Shown here in pieces: positions 10,920 through 22,091 of a DNA stretch of 64,000 nucleotides. Origin of the DNA: Ustilago trichophora. Taxonomy: Eukaryota > Basidiomycota > Ustilaginomycetes > Ustilaginales > Ustilaginaceae. The stretch is from assembly GCA_900323505.1 (NCBI GenBank), contig OOIN01000025.1, positions 620,001 to 684,000 of the forward strand, given 5' to 3'. Made by a program: the position numbers and the translations under genes. The notes under the pieces are model-generated. The model saw only the letters and a program-made list of their open reading frames with translations, was not told where the DNA came from and searched no databases. Position 1 is the first letter of the stretch. Each line of letters begins with the position of its first letter.

Positions 10920-12084
10920 ATGTCCGAAAGCAAGCTCTTCTACGTAGTAACAGGAGCAAATGGCTACATAGCCTCGGCGCTGGTCAAGAGGCTCGTTGAT
11001 GACGGTGCACATGTTCGAGCCACTGTGCGCCGTGCTGAAGCCGGGGAGGCGCTACGCTCTTCTCTTTCAGCCGAGTCTAAGGGGTCTCTCGAGACTGCGA
11101 TTGTCCAGGATATTACTGCTGAAGGAGCATTCAGGGATGCTCTTCAAGGTGAGTCTGCGCTCTATAGAGCTTATTTTCACTTGGGTTTCACTGCTGACTT
11201 GTTTTAATCACTGCTACTCGTGTCCATCTCTAAATCTCCCGGTGGCGTCAGGCGCGACACACGTCTTCCACATGGCATCTCCCATACCTGGAGCTGGGAA
11301 AACCGATGTTAAGCGAGACTTCCTCGACCCGGCCATTGCCGGCACTCTAATCCTCCTCCAAGACGCCCGATCCACACCAACCGTACAGAAGGTCGTGCTC
11401 ACCTCCAGCATCGCATCCGTCCTCGATTTTTCCCGAGCCAACACCGGCGGAACATTCACCGAGGCTGATTGGAATCCAGTCACTTACGACCAAGCCGCTT
11501 CTCTGAGCGACAAACTATCCACCGCCAACAAGGATGCATACATGAAGGTCGCCATGATCATCTATGCCGCTTCCAAGAAACTGGCCGAAGAGGCAGCGTG
11601 GAAGTTTATCGAGGATAAAACACCGCAGTTCAAACTGACTGCGGTGAACCCTGCCTTTGTGATTGGTAGACCCACGATGGGACAGGAGTTGAGTGGGACT
11701 AATGGTTCCTTCTGGCAGTTGCTCAACGGTAGACCTTTGCAGACGGAAAATACCTTGGCGGGTTATGTGGATCTGGAAGATGTTGTGGAGGGACATATTC
11801 AAGCGATGCAGAGAGAGAAGGCGGATGGAAAGAGGTTCGTATTGGTCGGTGGCCAGCCGAGAAATTGGCAGCTGATCAATTGGGCTAAAGAGCATAGAGA
11901 TGAGCTGCCGTTTGATAAGGTGGATGAGCCAGAGGATGCAGAGAGTGTCGAGAAGCAAGTGACTAGGTACGACACGAAAGCATCACAGGAGATTCTTGGG
12001 CTAACGTACAAGAACCCCAAGCAGATGGTTGCTGATTTTGTCGATTGGGTATCGGAGCGCGACTCGGCGAAGAGCGGCAGATAG
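10920..12084 (+). CDS. NAD(P)-dependent epimerase/dehydratase-type reductase (Gre2 / dihydroflavonol-reductase-like)
   Basis: An extended SDR that probably reduces aldehydes or ketones using NADPH. CDS is join(10920..11148,11252..12084), 353 residues. The 103-base intron has GTGAGT and CAG ends and restores the frame across Q-G-A-T-H. The Rossmann motif is VTGANGYIASAL near the N-terminus, followed by HMASP, the TSSIAS serine region and the catalytic Y-x-x-x-K as YAASK; NPAFVIGRP is typical of the Gre2/DFR branch. Length is normal for the family. The exact substrate cannot be read from the sequence; methylglyoxal or carbonyl reduction is an inference. A TATA box lies at 10816. Confidence 0.9.
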
Positions 12085-12880
12085 ACTTTCTTGTACCGTA
12101 GTTAGGTATGGTTGCACGAATTCATGTATGCGTAAAAGAATTGGCTTGTACAATTGAGGCTGCTGATTGACTGACCAGATGTTTGAAGGCTTGAATCATT
12201 CCACATCTCGGCGATTTCACACATCCTCAAAATGTCCATGGAGCTGTCCGGACTCCAGAGCTATTCAGATGCAATGCACTTGGGCGAGAGCAAGATCTTT
12301 GTGAATCTGGAATGAGATCTCACCGCATGATGCCCGTCGAAGAATGTTCACTCTTTTCCGCCCTCGTGGATATGAGGGAACAGGTTAGAAAATTGACCGC
12401 TCATCACATGGTCAATTACTTATATTGTGAGCGCAATCAATCCCTCCATGTTCCGCGGATGCCATCGTTGCAGCTACGAAGGTTACCACCGAGCCTCAAA
12501 AGAGGCTGTAGCATAGCCGCATCGTTTATGAAATGCCACATGCTCTGCAAAGGCTGAGACAAACCATCACGTCGAATAAACTCAACTTCCTGCATTGCAT
12601 GGTCGGCTTTGACCTTGTCCCTTGCGAGCGTCGATTATGTTGCTACAGGGTGCCGAGGAGCTTGACCTGCGTGTTTCCCATCTTAGATCTTGTTGCACTC
12701 GTTCTGTCTCTTGCAGCGCACACGCGCAACTGCCTTGACATTCTGTCGATGGAATCGTACCAGTTGCTCTAGACTACGACGATTACGAATAAATACTCTC
12801 ACAGAGGTGCTTCTGTCGAAAGCCATCGTCACACATCGCAGCTTCCTTCCCACCGAACCCTTCAGACACTAGCACGAGAA
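12085..12880. other. Intergenic region, nothing recognised
   Basis: About 800 bases between two plus-strand genes; only short shadow frames. It should hold the promoter of the MFS transporter gene. Confidence 0.5.
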
Positions 12881-14666
12881 ATGCACTTTGGCGATACAGC
12901 CTTTGGCCAGCTCGTCCGGACTCTGAGCCGTGGCAAGTTATTTGCTCATCGAGAGTGCGATCAGGAACTCCGACCCAACTGGCTCGAAGATTTGAACCCT
13001 GGCGTGGAACAGCACGACGCGCGTAGTGCGCCAGAATGGACCAAATGGACTGCGCGCTGGGCAAAGCACTCCCTCGCTACATCCTCGCCCAGCTCTCAGA
13101 CCTCAGATGTGGACAGCGAGAAGAGTTCTGACAGCTTGGTTGACTGGTATGGCGATCAAGATCCCGACAATCCGCAAAACTGGTCTTGGTCCGAAAAGGC
13201 TTTTGTCGCCGGTCTCATCTGTCTGTACACGTTCACGGTCTATCTCGGGTCGTCGATCTACACTCCGTCGGTGATGGGTGTCATGCAGCAGTTTAAGGTC
13301 TCGTACGCTGCTGCTAATCTTGGCCTTGCGCTTTTTGTCTTTGGTTGTAAGTGACACTCATCATCCGCAAATTCTGTCAAGGCACATTGTACTGACACAG
13401 CTTTGCGTTGCGAATTGCTTTTTTTGCGTCTCAGATGGAGCCGGAGCGATGCTCTTTTCCCCGCTTTCCGAGATCCCCTCCATCGGACGAAATTGGATCT
13501 ACATCATCACGTTTGTCCTTTACACAGCCTTCACGATTGGCACAGCGGTTGCGCCCAATTTCGGCTCGCTCATCATCTTGCGATTCCTCGCTGGATTCGT
13601 GGGCTCCCCAGCGCTAGCCACGGGCGGAGCGACGCTTCAGGACATGTATAGCGTCATGAATTTGCCGTATGTGATCGCTATCTGGGTAGCTGCGGCGAGT
13701 ATGGGTCCTGCTCTGGGCCCAGTGATGGCTGGATTTGCGGTGGAAGCAAAGACGTGGCGCTGGCCTATGTGGATCCAAGTCTGGCTGTGTGGGCCGGTGC
13801 TGGTTGCGATGTTCTTGTGCATGCCAGAGACAAGCGCTAGCAACATTTTGGTGCGTAGGGCTCGTCGGCTGCGCAAGGTGACGCAGTGTTCTGACTTAAG
13901 GTGCGAGGCCGAGACGGCGAAGAGCAAGCTTACTCTGCGAATGGTAGTCACCGATGCCCTCATACGACCGATTCAAATCTCAATCTTGGACCCGGGCACT
14001 GGATTTATGAATGCCTACGTCTCCCTAGTCTACGCCATCTACTATAGCTTTTTTGAGAGCTTCCCCCTCATCTATCCTGTTATCTATCGGTTCCACCTTG
14101 GCACTGCCGGGCTGACATTCCTCAGCGTCGTCGTCACCACCGCCATCGGCGCCTCGTGCTACATCTTTTACGTGCGTTGCTACGTCGAGCCGCAGATTCG
14201 CAAGTCGGGCGAGCTACCGCCCCTCGAATCCCGTCTCATCCCCGCAATCCCTGCGAGCATCATGATGCCACTCGGCCTCTTCCTCTTCGCCTGGACATCG
14301 CGAGAGTCGATCCACTGGATCGTAGGTCTCATCGGAATCGGAATCTACAGCATCGGTTTCTATGTGCTGTTGCAGTGCGTACTGCTCTATGTTCCGCAGG
14401 TGTACCCAAAGTATGCAGCCTCGTTGCTCGCCGCCAACGATTTCTGCAGATCATCGCTGGCAGCGGGGTTTGTGATGGTAGGACGCCCGCTATTCAAGAA
14501 TCTGGGCATTGGAAAGGGAGTCTCGCTGCTCGCTGCGTTGGCTTGCTTGTGTGTGCCACTGCTGGTGCTGCTTTATCGCTATGGTGCTTGGTTAAGGGCA
14601 AAGTCTAGGTTCGCTAGCCCACCTGCAGAGGTCAAGGTGTCAGGCAAGATCAATGGATCGGCTTGA
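12881..14666 (+). CDS. MFS transporter, DHA1 (drug:H+ antiporter) type
   Basis: A plasma-membrane proton antiporter of the multidrug/polyamine DHA1 class. CDS is join(12881..13346,13435..14666), 565 residues. The 88-base intron has GTAAGT and CAG ends and joins FVFG to YGAGAMLFSPLSE, reconstituting the conserved family motif after the second membrane helix. The cytosolic N-terminus carries the DQDPDNPQNWSW motif typical of Flr1/Tpo-like proteins. About 12 hydrophobic segments follow, with the RFLAGFVGSPALATGGA motif and PETSASNILVRRARRLRK at the end of the first half. Substrate unknown. It lies near a reductase, but a functional link is not shown. Confidence 0.92.
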
Positions 14667-15892
14667 TTCTGGCAGATCGGTCATCAGAGTCGGTGCCACC
14701 TGCTAACATCGTTTCAGATAGGGGCTCGCACGCAGTCAAGAAACTATCAACGACGGCATTCGGCAAAGCTTTCCACCTGACATTGCTCGCACATGCAGTA
14801 ACTAAGTCGGCTCGAATGTCTGAAGGAAGTGATCCCTGCATGCCACGTGGGGCTTATTAGCTTTGACGAAACACGTCGTGATTCCATTTCATGTGGAGCT
14901 GCCTGTGCATGTCAGGACTGAGCGACCTTCCCGGCGAGATGCTGATGCAACCTTGCCAGTCAATTGGGAGAAGATGAGCAGCACAAGAAGCCATTCTGAG
15001 AACTAGATCGACGATGCCAAAGCTGGAACCAGCTGCCGATGGGCGGAACTTGATGATCAAAGGCACGTTCCGGCAAGAGCATTTTCCTTCGCCCCGCTGG
15101 ATTGAGCCGTGGGTACCGCGGAAGATAGGCAGAAACGGCTAGCACGTGTTTGGTTCTATCGGCTGCGATATTCTTCGACAAGGTCAGCATGGCTTAGGCG
15201 AAATGTGCCGGGAACACGGACAGCGAGAAAAGTATAGAGCAGCGAGTACGCTAGAGCAACGGCAAACGCATGGCGTTATTGACTGTCGAAAGCCAATTGT
15301 GACACAAAGAGTCGCACAGATGGTCAAGGAGCAGGGATCAAACAGCAGATACAGTAGATGGAAGCACACGGCTGCCGAAAACGATCCGAGCAGATGTCCA
15401 CGTTCCTCGTAAGTTACCACGAATCGCGCAAAGACAACGGCATGAAACTCAGGTGGAAGAATTCCCTGCCGTCAAAAAAAAAAAAAAAAAAAAGCACAGA
15501 TACGCCGAAATTGGCCGATGCTGCACAAAGTGGCACACACAATATCAAAATCTGAATTGCGAAGCTTCCAGCCTTTGCGGTTTTGAGTTTTTGACAAGCG
15601 ACCCGCCGGCCGTGCATCGATCGAAACCGTAGGCGAACTCTTCTTCGCATCGAGTCTCGCTTGGATCGATCAACTGGAATAGATTTCTTCTCACGGTGGT
15701 ACTGTATCGCATGCATGGCGTGGCGTGTGTCCATGGGAAGATGTTCCCCAACGCAAAGGCCTCTTGATGACCCTGGAAGGATGGGCGGTCAAATACATAT
15801 AAGATCGGGTGGAGATGTGGGACGGCTTGGGATCTTGTCCATATCATCAACTCTTTCAATCTCCCCTCCCCTTTCTCGTTGCATTCACAGCA
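14667..15892 (+). promoter_or_regulatory. Upstream region of the acid phosphatase gene with two CACGTG boxes
   Basis: About 1.2 kb with no credible gene. Palindromic CACGTG occurs at 14844-14849 (followed by GGG) and at 15143-15148. This is the core site of Pho4/NUC-1-type bHLH regulators that control phosphatases in other fungi. A 20-base A run is at 15474-15493 and a TATA-like ACATATAAGA near 15795-15804, about 90 bases before the ATG. Confidence 0.4.
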
Positions 15893-17551
15893 ATGCAGCT
15901 CACACCCAACGTCTTGGCCCTGCAAGCTTTGGTGGCTAGCGCCGTCGTCTCGGCCGCCTTGCTCCCCCGCGACTCGACCCCTTCCTCCAACAACGCCTCC
16001 GCGCCCACCTCGATCAGCTCCTCGAACCCGTTCCCCACCAACGTCGGCTACGCGGGCACGGTCAAGTACGGAGCATCCCCCTTCCTTGCCGTAACCGATC
16101 GCATCCCCGGTGAGCTCAAGGATAGCTCCATCGAGACCCGCTGGAAGCCTCTCAACGCCACCGAAGACTGCACGTACAACATCTTCCACCACCTTGGCAA
16201 CGAATCTCCTTACTTTTCCTCGCCCATTTTTGCCGAGTTCCAAAAGGAGCACGCCAGGCTTCCCGAACAGTGCACCGTCAAGCAGGTTCACATCTTGCAT
16301 CGTCACGGAGCGAGGTACCCCACCTCGTACGCTACCGAGGGTGCGCCGTACTTTGGACAGGTCATTGCCAATGTCTCCAAGTTGACCAATCCCAACTCGA
16401 ACTTTTCGGCGTCGGGACCACTCGCGTTCTTGAACGACTGGAAGTATGAGTTGGGTGCAGAGGTGCTCAATCCGATCGGCAACCAGCAGCTGTTCGACTC
16501 GGGTGTCCATCACTTCTACCAGTACGGACAGCTGTACAATGCCACTAGCGAGGCCCACAAGCCGGTCATCAGGACCACCAGCCAACAGCGCATCCTCGAC
16601 TCTGCGCGATACTGGACCCTTGGCTTCTTCGGTTGGGACGCTCCCAGCAAGATCAACATGGAGATCATCCTCGAAGGTGGCGATGGACTGGGCGAGCCAG
16701 ATGCGTTCAACAACACACTTGCCTCCTACGACACGTGCAACAACTCGAACACGATCACCGTCGGCGACACCTATCTGCGACCCATTTGGGACGGCATCTA
16801 CTTGCCCAACATCACCGCTCGCTTGCAGCAGTACGTGTCGGGTCTCGAGCTGAAAGACGAGATGGTCTACGGCATGCAGAGTCTCTGTGCCTACGAGACG
16901 GTGGCTTTGGGATACTCGAACTTTTGCGGTCTCTTTACCAAGGAAGAGTGGGATGGATTCGAATACGATCTTGATTTGCAGTTCTCAGGTGACTATGGTA
17001 TCATGAGCCCTAGTGGTAAAGCCCAGGGTGTCGGATGGGTAAGCGAGTTGCTCGACCGTCTTACCAAGTCTCCTTTCAACGAGAGCACCATTACGACCGA
17101 GAACAGCACCCTCGACTCGAATCCGACCTACTTCCCTCTCGACCAGACCTTCTATGTAGACTTTTCGCACGACGACATCATCGTCTCGGTGTTGACCGCA
17201 CTTAACTACACTCAGGTCATTGGAGAATACCTCGACCCTCACTACCCTGACCCCAACCGCACTTTTGTTCTCAGCCACATCACTCCCTTTGCCGCCCGAC
17301 TCGTCTTCGAAGTGGTAGAGTGCGCCAACGACTCGAAGCGATACATCAGGACCAAGCTCAACGAAGCCGTGATCCCGTACAGCGCAGCACAGGGCTGCCC
17401 GGAGGGTAAGGCATTGTGCCCATTCGAAGACTTTGTCAAGTTCCAGCAGAAGCACGCGCTCAAGGATGCAAACTTTGACAAGGCCTGCTTCGGCAAGAAT
17501 GGAACCGACTTTGTCGTCACCGGTCCTGTTCGAAACGGTACCGTCTACTAA
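15893..17551 (+). CDS. Secreted histidine acid phosphatase (phytase/Pho5-type)
   Basis: Hydrolyses phosphomonoesters, possibly phytate, outside the cell through a phosphohistidine intermediate. The product is 552 residues from the ATG at 15893. An in-frame alternative start 84 bases upstream would place residues ahead of the signal peptide and is rejected. A hydrophobic signal peptide is visible (LALQALVASAVVSAALLPRD). The catalytic RHGARYP motif is at 137-143 and the proton-donor H-D at 426-427 (FSHDD). There are many N-x-S/T glycosylation sequons and several cysteines consistent with an extracellular enzyme. No intron is needed. Two CACGTG boxes upstream suggest phosphate control, which is inference. 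Confidence 0.94.
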   Translation: MQLTPNVLALQALVASAVVSAALLPRDSTPSSNNASAPTSISSSNPFPTNVGYAGTVKYGASPFLAVTDRIPGELKDSSIETRWKPLNATEDCTYNIFHHLGNESPYFSSPIFAEFQKEHARLPEQCTVKQVHILHRHGARYPTSYATEGAPYFGQVIANVSKLTNPNSNFSASGPLAFLNDWKYELGAEVLNPIGNQQLFDSGVHHFYQYGQLYNATSEAHKPVIRTTSQQRILDSARYWTLGFFGWDAPSKINMEIILEGGDGLGEPDAFNNTLASYDTCNNSNTITVGDTYLRPIWDGIYLPNITARLQQYVSGLELKDEMVYGMQSLCAYETVALGYSNFCGLFTKEEWDGFEYDLDLQFSGDYGIMSPSGKAQGVGWVSELLDRLTKSPFNESTITTENSTLDSNPTYFPLDQTFYVDFSHDDIIVSVLTALNYTQVIGEYLDPHYPDPNRTFVLSHITPFAARLVFEVVECANDSKRYIRTKLNEAVIPYSAAQGCPEGKALCPFEDFVKFQQKHALKDANFDKACFGKNGTDFVVTGPVRNGTVY

Positions 17552-18129
17552 TGGGCCGGGACAGATGGAGATAAATTCGGGAGAGGCTTGTTCCTCGCCT
17601 GTCGGGCTTGACGGGACGAGATCTCCACATCCGCACCTAGAAATAGAGATACAGTGTGCCTCTGTCGAAACCAATCGAGTGGGTACTTATGACTTGAGAG
17701 CATGGGCGTGCTTGTAACGAATGTCAAGTGTGTGTGGTCACTGTTGGAGCGAGACTGCAGTAGAAATTGCGTTGTGCTGAACGGTGGAGCGGAAATATGT
17801 GATTTTGCGGGGAAGAAGTGTGTCGACTGCAGAATCACGAATGGGGCGGCGCAGGGTCCAAGCTTGAAATCCGAGATATTGCCGCGCTCAGTCCACCTTG
17901 GTCATCATCATCATACCGCATCCTATCAACCGGCTAGCTCGGCTCCCAACCTCAGCCGGAAGCCTCAATCTGACGACGAGTGCGCTTCTAAAAAGCTGCT
18001 GCGATTGTTGATCCCCGTGCTGCTCCTGCATCATTGAAAAGGATTGCCGCACCAACCATTCGCAGCTTCTTCCCCACTTCCAGCAACTTCAACAACCATC
18101 AATCCCAACACGACGAATCAGCAGCCAAC
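17552..18129. other. Intergenic region between phosphatase and SDR genes
   Basis: It contains the 3' end of the phosphatase transcript and the 5' region of the SDR gene. The in-frame sequence upstream of 18130 has no ATG start. Nothing else recognised. Confidence 0.5.
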
Positions 18130-19351
18130 ATGTCGAGCAACAATGGCTCCGGTCGCAATGACAGTAGCAATCCTCGCAACAACAGAACGGATATGCTGCG
18201 GCCCGAGTTCAAGCCCCATGCGCCCATCCAACGACTCGGCGAGGATCTCTTGCACGGCCCTGCGCTGCAAGACCACGTCGTTATCGTTCTGGGTGTTGGT
18301 CCTGGGCTAGGCATCAACATTGCCCAAGTCTTTGCTGCCAGGGGCTACACCACCGCCATCCTCTCTCGTAGCAAGCAGCGGCTCGAAGCGTGGGCTGAAG
18401 AACTCGACGCTACCGCCCAAGCCTTTCGCAAAGCCAACAACATCCCCGTTGGAGCAGAGGGAGACAAGCTCTCTGCTGCATTCGCGTGCGATGGCCTGGA
18501 CAACGCATCCATTTCTCAAGCCGTGCAGGACGTGTGTGACCGTTGGCCAGGCAAGAAGATCGGTACGGCATGCTACAACTTTTCGATTCGCAAGAGGGGG
18601 CCTTTCCTAGAGCAGAGGTTTGAGCAGGTCAAGGACGGCGTACAGGGTTCCATCTTGGCTGGCTTCACTTTTGCCCAGGCAGTGGTGCGGAAGATGGACG
18701 CGCATGCGGAGGGGGGAAATCTGATTGTGACGGGTGCTACTTCGTCGACGAGAGGTAGAGAAGGGTTTGCTGGATTTGCGGCTAGTAGTAAGTTGAAAAC
18801 TCTTGTCCTGCATTTGAGCGTCTGTGCTATCATAGTGCCCCCACTGAGAACGATGCGTACGGTGCGAGCTTGCATACTGACATTTCTCCATGTTTGCAAT
18901 CGGTTTCGATGTTCGTTGTGATCAGAATCCGGCCTTCGAGCAATGTGTCAGGTAAGTCACACGCTCCTCTTCATGTGCTGATCGATCTCCATCTGACCCT
19001 TTCTTTGCGCATCTTGCTCGTTACTACAGGCTATCGCCAAAGAGCACGGCCCAAAGTCAATTCATGTGAGCCATGTCATCGTTGACGGCCTCATCGAGTC
19101 CGACGCAGCGCTCGAATTCCTCAGCATGCCCAAAGGCAGTCGCTTCCCTGATGGATATGTAAGTTCATGCTACCCGTGTACAGTACAGACCACAACTTAA
19201 GACCGAGCAACTGAACGCTTTCTGTTGCCATCAACCTGAAAAGGCTTTGCTCCCGCCTCAAATGGCCAAGGCGTGGCTATTCCTCGCACAGCAGCATCCG
19301 TCTGGTTGGACGTTCGAGCTGGACCTGCGACCGGCTCGCGAGCATTGGTAA
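18130..19351 (+). CDS. Atypical short-chain dehydrogenase/reductase lacking the catalytic tyrosine
   Basis: CDS is join(18130..18787,18926..18951,19030..19158,19244..19351), 306 residues. The introns are 138, 78 and 85 bases, each beginning GTAAGT and ending in AG; the second exon is only 26 bases. A nucleotide-binding GVGPGLG is at 55-61. The usual Y-x-x-x-K is replaced by F216-A-A-S-K220, while the serine region TGATSS is retained. After splicing the C-terminal half reads SGLRAMCQ, AIAKEHGPKSIHVSHVIVDG and WTFELDLRP, matching an SDR subfamily known in bacteria with F-A-A-x-A/S-K at the active site. The protein may therefore use another catalytic mechanism or act as a binding protein. Substrate unknown. 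Confidence 0.87.
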
Positions 19352-19953
19352 CTTACTCCGCATCGTCATTGTAGCATCAGACGAAACGAGGTGGTCACCA
19401 TACCAGAATCCTCACCAAACTCGACTCATTTCTCACAAGTACTAGGATCTCGACGAATCACAAACAGATGCATTCAAACTGCATCACCCCAGAAACGTAG
19501 CGCGAGAGTATAAAGGGTTGAAAACGCTTCAATTTTTAGAGTGTATCGTACCGATGCTGCATAGACAAGTAACATCGACAGGACAGAGAGTGATTTGAGT
19601 GTGGTGTGTGTAATTGTTATTGGCCGATATTTGTGGGTCGATGGAATGGTCGAGCCGATTTGGTACGTCCGGAACGAACAGGGAGGTAGTCTCAGTGAGG
19701 ACTGTGAAATGGGAAGAAGGACAACGATAAGGCATCCACGAAGTGCAAGTGTGAGTGGAGAGTTCGTTGTCTTCTACGAGGCCAGGTCTGCCGTCGTAAA
19801 TCGTATGAACCTATTGCAGGCTTTACGGGGAAGAAACACGTACCATCGCTAAAAACTAGCCGTTGCACGAACCGTGCGTGGATACCAAGCCGTTGAGTGC
19901 TCTAGAATCCGTCGAGGGTGTGTAAACGGTTCACCTGTTGAGGGGTGAGCCGC
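19352..19953. other. Convergent intergenic region SDR / eL41
   Basis: It holds the 3' ends of two convergent transcripts. No coding or RNA gene recognised. Confidence 0.5.
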
Positions 19954-20031
19954 TTACTTGGATCGGGCACGCATCTTTCTGCGCTTACGACGAAGTCTGC
20001 GCATACGCTTCTTCCTCCACTTGGCTCGCAT
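19954..20031 (-). CDS. RPL41: 60S ribosomal protein eL41 (25 residues)
   Basis: A 78-base frame encodes a 25-residue, almost entirely Arg/Lys peptide beginning MRAKWRKKRMRRLRRK and ending RARSK. This is essentially the universally conserved eL41 sequence, which sits in the intersubunit bridge of the ribosome. It falls below usual ORF-length cutoffs and is easily missed. The ATG is at 20031 and the TAA at 19954-19956. A candidate 5' UTR intron lies just upstream (20042-20306), as is common for ribosomal protein genes. Confidence 0.96.
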   Translation of the reverse strand: MRAKWRKKRMRRLRRKRRKMRARSK

Positions 20032-20041
20032 GTTGACAAAG

Positions 20042-20306
20042 CTGTAATGTGTTGTGCAATGAAGATGATGTGCGAGTGTAAGCGCAGTGTCCTAGTTGGG
20101 TTGGAAGGTTGCTGGGAAGACTGCTGCCGGGGATCCACGTGAAAAATCTTGGTCGTTGAGAATCTGCTGATGACGAAAGAGCCAATGCTGCGTAGTCCAA
20201 AGATGTTGCTATCGTGTGTTCACCATGTTGGCGTTGCGTGACGTTGCTCCTGCGATGATGTCGTTGTGATCCCCAGCAGTAGTCGAAGTGTTGCAATGGT
20301 ACCTAC
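20042..20306 (-). other. Candidate 5' UTR intron of RPL41
   Basis: On the minus strand the sequence CAG|GTAGGT at 20306 and TTACAG ending at 20042 flank 265 bases. The acceptor lies ten bases before the RPL41 ATG. Consensus at both ends is good; transcript evidence is lacking. Confidence 0.4.
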
Positions 20307-21445
20307 CTGACTTGATCAAATGAGAGCTACTTGGTGGGAGAGAAGAGAGCAACGGCAAGTATCGAGACGAGCTTTGTAGCTCACACTCCACCTACTCTGC
20401 AGACCGTGGCTCCAAAAATGGCTGTTGTCCTGCACTGCGGTCATAGCGCCCCCGCGCCAGTTTTAAAATTGAGGCTGACACTGGCCACCTGACCAAAGGT
20501 CTCGCGAATTTTTGGTGGCCCGATCACCAGCCTAAAAAAGAGCGGGCAAATGTTGGTCATGTGATGCAATTTTTGCCTCGGCCGAGCATAAAAGCAAGTC
20601 AGATCGAGATCGGGTGATTGCAAAAACCGAAGCTTCAGATCCGAGGCTGATCGTGGCGAGTCAATAAGACGCTCTAACACCTTGACTGGAATCCTCACTT
20701 TCGTCCTGATCAAATTCACCTAACAATCGCAGCAACTGACAGTTCATCGGGGTGTTCGTGACGGACGAAGGTTGGTCCTTGCTGCGAACCTGCCCAGGAC
20801 TTGTCCTGGCTGACCGGTAGTGTGTCAGCACAAGCACTTGTTATGGATAGCAACATGGTTCGGAGAGAGCGTATTCTTCTTGAATGACAAAACTGATAAA
20901 GCCGATGGATAGACAGTACGGATAGGTGAGAGTTGATCTTGCTCGACAGATCACAATGTCAACACGAGCACCGTCTCGAGGCGACGATTCTGCAGAGGAA
21001 GTGTGATGTCCGTTGCGCGAACAGCTGTGTCGCGAAAGCCATGGTTTAGCTCTTATCTTGTTTATTGCTTGGCCACTTGTGAAGTCGAACAGCAGATCGC
21101 ACGAGGGTCTTGCCGAAGAGAGTCAGCCGATACCGGATGTCGCAACAAAATGTATGCAGGGGCCAAGCTATTGGCTTATCTCACACTAAGCCTTACTGTG
21201 ACAGAGAAGACGCAGATATGCTATGTTTGAGAGGCAGTAAAGTACAATGACAGAGAGGGAGGACCAGAGGGGAAGCTGGATGTATAGACAGCGCAGTACG
21301 GAGAGCAAGTTGCGTAGATTTTGCTTCATGCCAAAGTGCAGCTGGTGAGGCCAGTAAGAGTGAATGAGGGAAGGTATACATCGATCCAGATTGAGCATCT
21401 TGGGGATGCACAGACCACGTGGTTGAGTGACAGGGAAGGGACGTG
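20307..21445. other. Intergenic region between RPL41 and RPB6
   Basis: It should contain the promoter of RPL41 and the 3' UTR of RPB6, both on the minus strand. Only short shadow frames seen. Confidence 0.5.
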
Positions 21446-22091
21446 TTACTCGCTGACGATGAGCTCACTGACAGTCCAGTCCTCGTAGCTTCCGTCTGGG
21501 AGGTATCGTCTGACAACCAAGGGAATCTTCTTGGCAGCCAACTCCTTCATGGCGATCTCCAATGGGTCGGTCTCACCCTCAGTGGGCACGAGGACGGGGG
21601 CGTTCATGCTGTGTCGATCAAAGGGGGACGTGAGAAGCGGCAATGGTGAGCGATTTGGACTGACCATGCTAGCGAGAGCGAGAGAAGAAGGCACGCTGGG
21701 AAAGGTGCAACACGGATCGAGGCAGCAAAACTTACGAGATCTGAAGTGCACGGGTGCCAAGAATCCTAGCACGCTCGTACTTGGTCATATAAGGGGTGGT
21801 GATGCGTTCAGCGTTGGCCTGACCTGCCATCGAGGTGGATGGATCGCCTCCTGCAGAAGAGTGAATCATGCCATTAACAGCGGCGTCGGCACCGTCGTCG
21901 AACTGCTCCTCTCCAAGGTCATCGCCATCGTAGACTGGCTCCTCATCCTCGTAGAAGCTGTTGAAATCGTAAGCGCAAGGCAAAGGGGATGTCAGTTTGG
22001 CTGCGGTCGAGAAGATTAGAGCAAGGGATATAGCTGTGTGCGTATGTGTGGTTACTCACGTCTCGTCACCTCCGTCCTCGCGATCGGACAT
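21446..22091 (-). CDS. RPB6: RNA polymerase I/II/III common subunit RPB6 (RPABC2)
   Basis: A shared small subunit that clamps the largest subunit of all three nuclear RNA polymerases. CDS is complement(join(21446..21608,21736..21957,22060..22091)), 138 residues. The first exon is 32 bases, ending [10 protein letters not shown] plus two bases. Introns have GTGAGT...CAG and GTAAG...CAG ends and keep frame. The N-terminal third is acidic. The conserved core [20 protein letters not shown], then [19 protein letters not shown] and [19 protein letters not shown] is unmistakable and complete. It is divergent from chitin synthase. Confidence 0.96.

Noticed and set aside
15545..16585. 346-codon minus frame
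   Set aside because: Mostly antisense to the acid phosphatase, which has RHGARYP and a signal peptide.
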